Below, one piece after another: positions 1 through 7,124 of a stretch of DNA of 64,000 nt. The position numbers were made by a program, and so were the translations under genes. Origin of the DNA: Methylobacterium planeticum (GTDB lineage: Bacteria; Pseudomonadota; Alphaproteobacteria; Rhizobiales; Beijerinckiaceae); NCBI RefSeq assembly GCF_008806345.1, contig NZ_VZZJ01000021.1:25499-89498 (forward strand). The letters are read 5' to 3'. Below the pieces are notes generated by a model. The model was not told where the DNA came from, did no database searches, and worked only from the letters and a program-made list of their open reading frames with translations. Each line of letters begins with the position of its first letter. Position 1 is the first letter of the stretch.

Positions 1-8
1 TCGGGCAT
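1..8 (-). CDS. 5' end of a gene running off the left edge
   Basis: An ATG on the minus strand at 8-6 is followed by CCC GA before the window ends, so only Met-Pro and part of a third codon are visible. A good Shine-Dalgarno sequence (AAGGA, about 7 nt upstream of the ATG) supports it as a real start. It lies 70 nt downstream of the acyl-CoA dehydrogenase on the same strand. In related bacteria this dehydrogenase is often followed by a thiolase, but nothing visible here identifies the product. Confidence 0.4.
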
Positions 9-57
9 GTGCGTTTCCTTCTCTGCCTCCGCTGCGGGAGGCTGGCGCGTCTCTCGT

Positions 58-77
58 GGGCCGGCGGGGCGCGGCCC
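58..77 (-). terminator. weak GC hairpin after the acyl-CoA dehydrogenase
   Basis: GGGCCG (58-63) can pair with CGGCCC (72-77) immediately beyond the dehydrogenase stop codon. There is no U-tract. It may only be an intercistronic mRNA structure because another gene seems to follow. Confidence 0.2.
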
Positions 78-78
78 C

Positions 79-1872
79 TCAGAACGCCTCGACGGGCAGC
101 GCCATGGTGGTGTCGGCGCCGGCCTTGATGCGGCTGAGGCGCAGGGCCGTCTCGGGCAGCATCCGCTCCGCGAAGAAGCGGCCGGTGACGAGCTTGGCCT
201 CCATGCGCTCGGCCTGGGCGGCATCCTCCGCCTTCCGGGCGACCGCCGCCCTGGCGATCCTGGCCCACATGTAGCCCATGGCGACGAGGCCGAGGAGGTG
301 CATGTAGTCGGTGGCGCCGGCGCCCGCGTTGTCGGGCTTCGAGAAGGCGTTCTGCATGAACCACATGGTGGCGCCCTGCAGGTCGTTCAGCGCCGCCTGG
401 AGCGGCCCCGTGAAGGGCTTCAGCGCCGCGTCCTCGCCGTGGTCCTTGATGAAGGTCTGGACCTCGCCGAGGAAGGTCATCATCGCCCGGCCGCCGTCCT
501 TCGGCAGCTTGCGGCCGATCAGGTCCATGGCCTGGATGCCGTTGGCGCCCTCGTAGATCATGGCGATGCGGGCGTCGCGCACGAATTGCGACATGCCCCA
601 TTCCTCGATGTAGCCGTGGCCGCCGAACATCTGCTGGGCCTCGACCGCGTTGGCGAAGCCGCGGTCGGTGAGGACGCCCTTCACCACCGGGGTCATCAGG
701 CCGAGATAATCGTCCGCCGCCTGGCGCTCCTTGGCGTCCTCGGAGCGGTGGGCGATGTCCGATTGCAGCGCGGTCCAGAGCATCAGGCCGCGGGCCGCCT
801 CGTTGAAGGCGCGGATCTGCATCAGGGTGCGGCGCACGTCGGGGTGCACGATGATGGGGTCAGCGGCCTTCTCGGGAGCCTTGGCGCCGGTGAGCGCGCG
901 GCCCTGGAGCCGGTCCTTCGCGTAGGCCACGGCGTTCTGGTAGGCGACCTCGGACTGGCCGAGGCCCTGCACGCCGACCGCGAGGCGGGCCTCGTTCATC
1001 ATCACGAACATGGCGTTGAGGCCGCGGTTCGCCTCGCCGACGAGCCAGCCCGTGGCGCCGTCATAGTTCATCACGCAAGTGGAATTCCCGTGGATGCCCA
1101 TCTTGTGCTCGAGCGAGCCGCAGGACACGCCGTTGCGCGCGCCCACCGTGCCGTCCGGGTTCACCAGGAACTTCGGCACCACGAAGAGCGAGATGCCCTT
1201 GGTGCCGGCCGGCGCACCCTCGATCCGGGCGATGACGAGGTGGACGATGTTCTCGGCCAGGTCGTGCTCGCCGGCCGAGATGAAGATCTTGGTGCCGGTG
1301 AGGCTGTAGGAGCCGTCGCCGTTCGGGACCGCCTTGGTCTTGAGGAGGCCGAGATCCGTGCCGCAATGGGGCTCGGTGAGGTTCATGGTGCCGGTCCAGA
1401 CGCCCTCGACCATTTTCGGCACGTAGGTCCGCTTCTGCTCCTCCGAGCCGTGGACGAGGAGCGCCGCCACGGCGCCCTGGGTCAGGCCCGGATACATCCC
1501 GAGCGCCAGGTTGGCGCCCGAGGCGAATTCCTGGATGGCGGTGTTGAGGGTGAGGGGCAGGCCCTGGCCGCCGTATTCCTCCGGCACCGAGAGGCCCATC
1601 CAGCCGCCCTGCGCGTAGGTGTGGTAGGCGGCCTTGAAGCCCTTCGGCGTGGTCACGGAGCCGTCGGGGTCGCGCCGGCAGCCCTCCTGGTCGCCGACCC
1701 GGTTGAGGGGCGCCAGCACGGTCTCGGCGAGCTTCGCCCCCTCGGTGAGCACCGCCTCGACCACGTCGGGCGAGGCCTCCGAGAACCCCGCGAGGTTGGC
1801 CCGGCCGTGAAAGCCCAGCACGTCGTTCAGCAGGAACAGGACGTCCTCGACCGGGGCGCGATAGCTCGGCAT
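79..1872 (-). CDS. acyl-CoA dehydrogenase, DmdC/AcdA-like with C-terminal extension
   Basis: A 597-residue FAD-dependent acyl-CoA dehydrogenase that would introduce a 2,3-double bond into an acyl-CoA and pass electrons to electron-transfer flavoprotein. The order is an N-terminal helical domain, the middle beta domain (TEPHCGTDLG segment, about residues 165-175), the C-terminal helical domain ending near the flavin-contacting YEGANGIQAMDLIGRKL stretch, and about 130 further residues. That length and extension match the family of 3-methylmercaptopropionyl-CoA dehydrogenase (DmdC) and related long acyl-CoA dehydrogenases rather than the roughly 380-residue beta-oxidation enzymes. It starts at an ATG and is transcribed towards a probable co-operonic gene at the window edge. 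The acyl substrate cannot be read from the sequence. Confidence 0.9.
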   Translation of the reverse strand: MPSYRAPVEDVLFLLNDVLGFHGRANLAGFSEASPDVVEAVLTEGAKLAETVLAPLNRVGDQEGCRRDPDGSVTTPKGFKAAYHTYAQGGWMGLSVPEEYGGQGLPLTLNTAIQEFASGANLALGMYPGLTQGAVAALLVHGSEEQKRTYVPKMVEGVWTGTMNLTEPHCGTDLGLLKTKAVPNGDGSYSLTGTKIFISAGEHDLAENIVHLVIARIEGAPAGTKGISLFVVPKFLVNPDGTVGARNGVSCGSLEHKMGIHGNSTCVMNYDGATGWLVGEANRGLNAMFVMMNEARLAVGVQGLGQSEVAYQNAVAYAKDRLQGRALTGAKAPEKAADPIIVHPDVRRTLMQIRAFNEAARGLMLWTALQSDIAHRSEDAKERQAADDYLGLMTPVVKGVLTDRGFANAVEAQQMFGGHGYIEEWGMSQFVRDARIAMIYEGANGIQAMDLIGRKLPKDGGRAMMTFLGEVQTFIKDHGEDAALKPFTGPLQAALNDLQGATMWFMQNAFSKPDNAGAGATDYMHLLGLVAMGYMWARIARAAVARKAEDAAQAERMEAKLVTGRFFAERMLPETALRLSRIKAGADTTMALPVEAF

Positions 1873-2128
1873 CTCGTACTCCTCCGCGTGCGGCGAACCT
1901 TGCGGTCGGGCGACCGATGATTCCCTCGATGGTTCATATGTAAACTATCCCGTGGCGGATGGGCAAGGGGGGCCACCGGCGCGACGCCTCTTCGTCCCTC
2001 GCCGCTTCGGCGCACGAGACCGGATCGGCGGCCCGTCGTCGCCCCCCCGCCTTCGGCCGGTAGGGTACGCCGGCCCGGAATGTCCGATTTGAAACACAGC
2101 TTAACCCCCTGTTTACCAAGAAAGTTAA
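1873..2128. promoter_or_regulatory. divergent promoter region
   Basis: A 256-nt spacer between the minus-strand acyl-CoA dehydrogenase and the plus-strand Sel1-repeat gene. Two AT-richer patches stand out: around 1930-1955 (next to the dehydrogenase) and 2090-2128 (next to the Sel1 gene). These are the likely promoter zones. I do not see a convincing -35/-10 pair or an operator. Confidence 0.35.
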
Positions 2129-5100
2129 ATGTCGCCCACAACCGATCCGACGGCGCGCCTCCGAGGACCCTCGTCCCCGTGGCCGCGACCCCGCCGGGCC
2201 GGACGCCGCAGGCCGCCGACCCCAGGGCTGATGATGAGACGCACCGCCACGCCGAGCTTCGAAAGCTTCGATCCCGACGTGCTCGATGCGGCCCGCGACG
2301 TCGCGCGCCGGGCCGGCGTCCCGCTCGAGACCTGGATCGCCTCCGTGGTCCAACCCGAGGCGAAGGCCGCCGCCCGCAAGCGCCGCCGGGCCGACCAGCC
2401 CGCCGCCCTGGTGACGCCGCCGCCCCGCGAGGCGGCCCCCCGCCGCGCGGCGCCCGAGAGCAAGGCGGCGCCCGAGAGCAGGGCGGCGCCCCGCGCCTCC
2501 GCGCCGGATGAGGCACGGCAGAGCGAGCCGGCGCTCGCGATCGAGAAGGCCCCTGCGACCCAGGACCCCGCGCCGATCGATTGTTTCGGCGAGACCATCG
2601 AGGCCCTGATGCGGCGCCTCGACGCGATCGACCGCACCATCGCGGACGAGCGCAAGGCGGCGCAGGAGGCCGCGAGCCAGCGCATCGCCGAGATCGAGGG
2701 CCGGATCAGCGACGTCCTCGGGGCCGGCGCCGCGCCGGTGCAGCAGGTCGCCGAGCGCCTCGGCGACATCGAGCGGCGCATGACCGCGCTCGGCGAGCAG
2801 CTCGCCGCGCCGCGCCCCCTCGGCCGCCGGGGCCGCCCCGCCGTCGCCGAGGTGCGCGACGCCGTGAGCGAGATCCGCCAGCGCCAGCGCGAGCTCGACG
2901 GCCTCGCGCCGGATGCCGGCATCGTCGCGGCGATGCGCGAGGACCTCGCCCGGCGACTCGACGCCCCGGAGGCGACCCCGCCCGATGCCGAGGCCCGGCC
3001 GCGGGACGCCGAGCTGGCGCCCTCGCCGCAGATCTCCGAGTTGCAGCGGGAGACCAGCCGGCTGCGCGAATCGATCGGCGGCCTCGCCACCGGCCGCGAC
3101 GTCGGCGCCCTTGAGCAGGCGATGCTGTCGCTGGCGAGCGGCGTGCAGCAAGTCCAGGAGCCGGCCGACCTCGCGGCGATCGCGGCGCCGATCGAGCTGA
3201 TCCGGGTGCAGGTCGAGCGCCTCGCCGACGACGTGGCCGACAACGTCCATGCCCGCGTGGCGAGCGACGTGGAGCGGCTGGCCTCGCGGGTCGACAGCGT
3301 GCTGGCCGGCGGCTCCGGGGGCTTCGCTGACCGGGACGCGCTCACCACCCTGTTCCGCGAGCTCGACGAGATCCGCCGCCTCGTCTCCTCCCTGGCGGGC
3401 CCGGAGCGCATCCAGGGCCTGGCGCAGGGGCTCCAGGCGATCAGCGCGCAGATCGCGCAGCTCCAGACCGATTTCGGCGGCGAGCACGCGGACATGGCCG
3501 AGCTGCGCCCGCTCCTCGAGGAGATCCGCAGCGGCCTGCACGCGCCGGGCGCCGAGCCCATCGCCGACCAGATCCAGGCGATGGCCGCCAAGGTCGACGC
3601 GCTGCACCACTCCGCCGCCCAGGGCACCCCGTCCGAATCCCGCGCCCTCCTCGGGCGCATCGAGGCGCTGGCCGCCACGGTCAACCCGGTGGGCGACCTG
3701 CTCGGCCGCCTGGAGAACCTCGGCGAGAGCCTGCGCCAGCCCGCCGCCCCGAGCACCGACCTCATCGCCATCCAGGGGCAGCTGCGCAGCCTCGCCGAGA
3801 AGGTCGACCGCGTCGGCGCCGGCGCGGGCGGCGACGGCCTCGACGCCCTGGAGAAGCAGGTCCTCGCCCTGGCGAGCCGCCTCGAGACCCGCAGCGCCGA
3901 CCCGGCCCTGGCGAGCCTCGAGCGGAGCATGGGCGACCTGCTCGCCCAGGTCTCGGCGCTCCGCGAGGAGGCCCCGATCGCCGCGATCGTCGAGCGGGCG
4001 ACCCGCAACGCCGTGGCCGAGAGCCTCGGCGGGCGCGGCGCCCCCGAGGCCCAGGCCCTCGGCGTCCTCAAGGCCGGCCTCGCCGACCTGCGCAGCGACC
4101 ACGCCGCCGCCGACCGCCGCCTGCACGCGACCCTGACGGGGGTGCAATCGGCCCTCGACCGCCTCGCCGCCCGCCTCGGCCCGGAGGCCGGCGGCGGCCC
4201 CCTCGACGCGGCCCTGCCGGCGGGAGGCCCGGTCACCCCGCCGAGCGGCCGCGACAGCCTCGACGAGCGCCTCCTCGCCTCGACCGGCGTGCAGGCGCCC
4301 CGGGCCCGCGCCGCCCGCCGCCCGGAGCTGCCGCGGGTCTCGATCTCGCCGGCCGCCCCGGCCCCCGAGGCGCCGCGCGTCAGCGACGAGCTCCTGGAGC
4401 CCGGCGCCGGCCGGCCCGCGCGCGAGCGGTTGGCCATGCCCGGCGAGGCGGCCGATGCCGGTCCCGAGGGCTCCGCCGACATCAAGTCGAGCTTCATCGC
4501 GGCGGCGCGCCGCGCCGCCCAGGCCGCGCAGGCCGAGGTCGCCAGCGAGGCGAACCTGTCGGGCGAGCGCCGCGAGGAGCGGATGAGCCTGCGCCAGGCC
4601 GTGGCGGCCTCGGCCCGGCCCTCGGCCGGCCTTGGCCGGGTCGCGCGGCTGCGCGCCGAGATCGAGCGCCGCCGCCGGCCGCTGCTCCTCGGCCTCGCCG
4701 CCATCGTGCTGGTGCTCGGCGCCCTCCAGGCCATCTCGATGCGGGGCGATCCCGCGCCGCAGCCGGCGGCTCCTGCCCCGGCGATCGAGGCTCCCGCCCG
4801 CGAGATGCCGGCCCCTGCCGCCGAGGCGCCGGCCGCCGCGCCCGCGCAGGGCGCGTCCCCGCTCGCCGACCCGCAGACCACGCAGGCAATCTCCCCCCCG
4901 GGCGAGGCGCCCCCCGCGCCGCAGAGCAGCCGCCCGGCCGTGCCGCAGGTGGGCGGGATGTCCGCGCTCGGCAGCGAGCTCGCGGGTGTCCCGACCGGGC
5001 TGTCCAAGCTGCGCCAGGCCGCCATCGAGGGCGACGGCGCCGCGATCTACGAGCTCGCCGGCCGCGAGGCGGACGGGCGCGGCATGCCCCGCGACCTCGC

Positions 5101-5713
5101 CCTCGCCGCCAAGCTCTACGAGAAGCTCGCCCAGGCCGGCTACGCCCCGGCGCAGTACAAGCTCGCGGGGCATTACGAGAAGGGCTCGGGGGTGCTGCGC
5201 GACCTCGGCCCGGCCAAGCTCTGGTACGGCCGCGCCGCGGAGCAGGGCCATGCCCGCTCGATGCACAACCTCGCGGTGCTCTACGCCGAGAATCCCGCCG
5301 CCTCCGGACGGCCCGACTACGCCTCGGCGGCGGCCTGGTTCCGCCGCGCGGCCGAGCACGGGGTGCGCGACAGCCAGTACAACCTCGCGGTGCTCTACGC
5401 CCGCGGCCTCGGCCTCACCCAGGACCTGATGCAATCCTACGCCTGGTTCTCGGCCGCCGCGGCGCAGGGGGACGAGGACGCGGCCAAGAAGCGGGACGAC
5501 GTCGCGACCAAGATGAGCCCGGGCGATCTCGCCAATGCCCGCAGCCTCGTGGCCGCCTTCCGGCCGCGCAAGGTCGACCCCGCCGTCAACGAGCCGCCGG
5601 CGGCCAAGGACGCGGTGGCCAAGGACGCGGCGGGCGGGGCGATGAGCCTCCTCGGCGCGCCCCCGCCGAATGCGGCGCCGCAGGGCTACACCCTTCCGGG
5701 CCGGCGCAGCTGA
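2129..5713 (+). CDS. PodJ-like polar scaffold: coiled coil, one TM helix, periplasmic Sel1 repeats
   Basis: A 1194-residue protein with the architecture of alphaproteobacterial PodJ polar localisation factors. A long cytoplasmic part rich in Glu, Arg and Ala forms predicted coiled coils (about residues 120-700) in repeating segments with paired Leu/Arg heptads. It is followed by a low-complexity Ala/Pro region, a single membrane helix at about residues 851-871 (LLLGLAAIVLVLGALQAI), a Pro/Ala linker, and four Sel1-type TPR repeats at about 965-1120 with the typical A-x2-LY and AxxWYxxAA patterns. The role is inferred to be organising a cell pole. An in-frame ATG-ATG at 2231 (residues 35-36) is an alternative start that better matches the conserved-looking N-terminus. 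The sequence before it is Arg/Pro-rich and may not be translated. It stands alone in its transcription unit. Confidence 0.8.
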   Translation: MSPTTDPTARLRGPSSPWPRPRRAGRRRPPTPGLMMRRTATPSFESFDPDVLDAARDVARRAGVPLETWIASVVQPEAKAAARKRRRADQPAALVTPPPREAAPRRAAPESKAAPESRAAPRASAPDEARQSEPALAIEKAPATQDPAPIDCFGETIEALMRRLDAIDRTIADERKAAQEAASQRIAEIEGRISDVLGAGAAPVQQVAERLGDIERRMTALGEQLAAPRPLGRRGRPAVAEVRDAVSEIRQRQRELDGLAPDAGIVAAMREDLARRLDAPEATPPDAEARPRDAELAPSPQISELQRETSRLRESIGGLATGRDVGALEQAMLSLASGVQQVQEPADLAAIAAPIELIRVQVERLADDVADNVHARVASDVERLASRVDSVLAGGSGGFADRDALTTLFRELDEIRRLVSSLAGPERIQGLAQGLQAISAQIAQLQTDFGGEHADMAELRPLLEEIRSGLHAPGAEPIADQIQAMAAKVDALHHSAAQGTPSESRALLGRIEALAATVNPVGDLLGRLENLGESLRQPAAPSTDLIAIQGQLRSLAEKVDRVGAGAGGDGLDALEKQVLALASRLETRSADPALASLERSMGDLLAQVSALREEAPIAAIVERATRNAVAESLGGRGAPEAQALGVLKAGLADLRSDHAAADRRLHATLTGVQSALDRLAARLGPEAGGGPLDAALPAGGPVTPPSGRDSLDERLLASTGVQAPRARAARRPELPRVSISPAAPAPEAPRVSDELLEPGAGRPARERLAMPGEAADAGPEGSADIKSSFIAAARRAAQAAQAEVASEANLSGERREERMSLRQAVAASARPSAGLGRVARLRAEIERRRRPLLLGLAAIVLVLGALQAISMRGDPAPQPAAPAPAIEAPAREMPAPAAEAPAAAPAQGASPLADPQTTQAISPPGEAPPAPQSSRPAVPQVGGMSALGSELAGVPTGLSKLRQAAIEGDGAAIYELAGREADGRGMPRDLALAAKLYEKLAQAGYAPAQYKLAGHYEKGSGVLRDLGPAKLWYGRAAEQGHARSMHNLAVLYAENPAASGRPDYASAAAWFRRAAEHGVRDSQYNLAVLYARGLGLTQDLMQSYAWFSAAAAQGDEDAAKKRDDVATKMSPGDLANARSLVAAFRPRKVDPAVNEPPAAKDAVAKDAAGGAMSLLGAPPPNAAPQGYTLPGRRS

Positions 5714-5860
5714 GCGTCGGCGCGGGGCCGGTCCGGGACCCGCGGGAGGCGGAGCTTGACCACAGTGCCGCAGCGCGGGAACCGCCCGCATCGGCAGCCG
5801 TATAAATCTCTGGAACACAGACGGGATCGCCGCGTGGGCGGTCCGCAGCCCGGAGGTCGG

Positions 5861-6298
5861 ATGGCGCGCGTGACTCCGGTCCCGATGGGGGCCGTCATCC
5901 TCGGCGTGGCGGGTCTGATCCCGTTTCTCGGCTTCGCGGCGCTCGCCGTGAGCGGGAGCGACGGCGGCCTCGGCACCATCGGGTTGTCGCCGCGCACCAT
6001 CCTGTCCGCCTACGGCGCCGTGATCGCGTCCTTCCTCGGCGGCATCCGCTGGGGCGCCGCCGCCGCCCGCGGCGCCGGCAACGCCGATTACCTCGTGGCC
6101 ATCGTCCCTTCGCTCCTGGCCTGGGCAGCACTCGCGGCCCCGGCCCCGTGGGACCTGCGCATCCTCGGCTGCCTCGTCCTGGCCTGGGGCGTGATCGACC
6201 AGGATCTCGCCCGGCGCGGCCTCGTCCCGACCTGGCTCGGGCGGCTGCGCCTCGTCCTCTCGGGCGTGGCCGGGGCGGCGCTGCTCGTCGCCGCCTGA
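5861..6298 (+). CDS. DUF3429 inner-membrane protein
   Basis: A 145-residue integral membrane protein with about five hydrophobic segments (for example GAVILGVAGLIPFLGFAAL near the N-terminus and a GGIRWG motif in the first loop). This fits the DUF3429 family, whose function is unknown. The ATG at 5861 is preferred over an upstream in-frame ATG at 5756, because a CGGAGG Shine-Dalgarno sequence lies just before it and the extra 35 residues are Arg/Pro-rich and not membrane-like. It follows the Sel1 gene by about 150 nt and converges on pdeM. Confidence 0.8.
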   Translation: MARVTPVPMGAVILGVAGLIPFLGFAALAVSGSDGGLGTIGLSPRTILSAYGAVIASFLGGIRWGAAAARGAGNADYLVAIVPSLLAWAALAAPAPWDLRILGCLVLAWGVIDQDLARRGLVPTWLGRLRLVLSGVAGAALLVAA

Positions 6299-6371
6299 GC
6301 CAAGCACGCGCTGGTTGCGATGGTTCCGCGCGCTGCAATCGACTGGATTGCGCTACGGTCGCCCCGACGGA

Positions 6372-7124
6372 TCAGTCCCGTGCCAGCATCGTCCGGCCGA
6401 TGGCGAAGACGCGGCCGTCGCCCAGCAGGTGCGCCGTGAAGCCGTTCGGGAAGAGCGGCTCGAAGGCGGCGTTGCGCACGTTGAGGCCGCCCGTATAGGC
6501 GCCGAAGGCCGGCATGATCAGGCGGTGCCCGTCCGACACGAAGCAACGGCGGCGCACGGCGCGGCCCCGCATCGCGACCTTGCCGCAGGGGTGGAGATGG
6601 CCCGCGATCTCGCCCGCGGCGGCGCCGACGCCGGGCTCGTGCCGGAGCGTCAGGCCGCCGAGGGCGAGCGTTTCGGCGTAGCGCCCGCCGACGCCCTCGG
6701 TCACGGCGTGATCGTGGTTCCCGGCGATCCAGACCCAGTCGCGGCCCTCCTGCAGGGCGGCCACCATGGCGCGGTCGCCGGGCTCCATGCGCTCGGGCCC
6801 GCGGGAATCGTGGAAGGAATCGCCGAGGGCGACGACCCGGGCCGGGTCGAAGCGCACCACAGCCTCGTGCAGGCAGGCCAGGGTCTCGCGGGTGTCGTAG
6901 GGCGGCAGGAACTGGCCCGAGCGCGCCGCGTAGGCCGACCCCTTCTCCAGGTGGAGATCGGAGACGATCAGGGTGCGGTGGGCCTCGATCCAGAGGCCGC
7001 CGCAGCGATCGAGGGTCAGGGTCTCGCCGGCGAGGTGCAGGCCGGGTGCCTTGGTGGTCTTCTCAAGTCTCTGGCCGAGCGCCAAGATCGCATCCTCAGG
7101 TGACGGAGCGGGCGCGTCATTCAC
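6372..7124 (-). CDS. pdeM: PdeM-type metallophosphoesterase (ligase-associated)
   Basis: A 250-residue calcineurin-like phosphoesterase. The metal-binding motifs appear in order: SDLHLEKG (near residue 50), GDSFHD (near 97), GNHD (near 140) and GHLHP (near 194). Together they place it in the ligase-associated DNA damage response endonuclease (PdeM) family. It starts with GTG at 7124, and that codon overlaps the TGA of the helicase gene in a GTGA junction, which implies translational coupling. Because the frame stays open far upstream, the true gene is hidden inside a much longer open frame that is not real. Family members act with an Lhr-like helicase, an exonuclease and an ATP-dependent DNA ligase. 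Only the helicase is beside it here. Confidence 0.87.
   Translation of the reverse strand: MNDAPAPSPEDAILALGQRLEKTTKAPGLHLAGETLTLDRCGGLWIEAHRTLIVSDLHLEKGSAYAARSGQFLPPYDTRETLACLHEAVVRFDPARVVALGDSFHDSRGPERMEPGDRAMVAALQEGRDWVWIAGNHDHAVTEGVGGRYAETLALGGLTLRHEPGVGAAAGEIAGHLHPCGKVAMRGRAVRRRCFVSDGHRLIMPAFGAYTGGLNVRNAAFEPLFPNGFTAHLLGDGRVFAIGRTMLARD

Noticed and set aside
1934..6307. 1457-codon minus-strand open frame and several other long frames over the Sel1-repeat gene
   Set aside because: These are antisense shadows produced by high GC and biased third positions. Their translations are Arg/Gly/Ala-rich with no domains, while the plus strand shows coiled coil, membrane helix and Sel1 repeats.
6335..6351. 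Terminator from GCAATC/GATTGC between the DUF3429 gene and pdeM
   Set aside because: The stem is only six base pairs and there is no U-tract in either direction.
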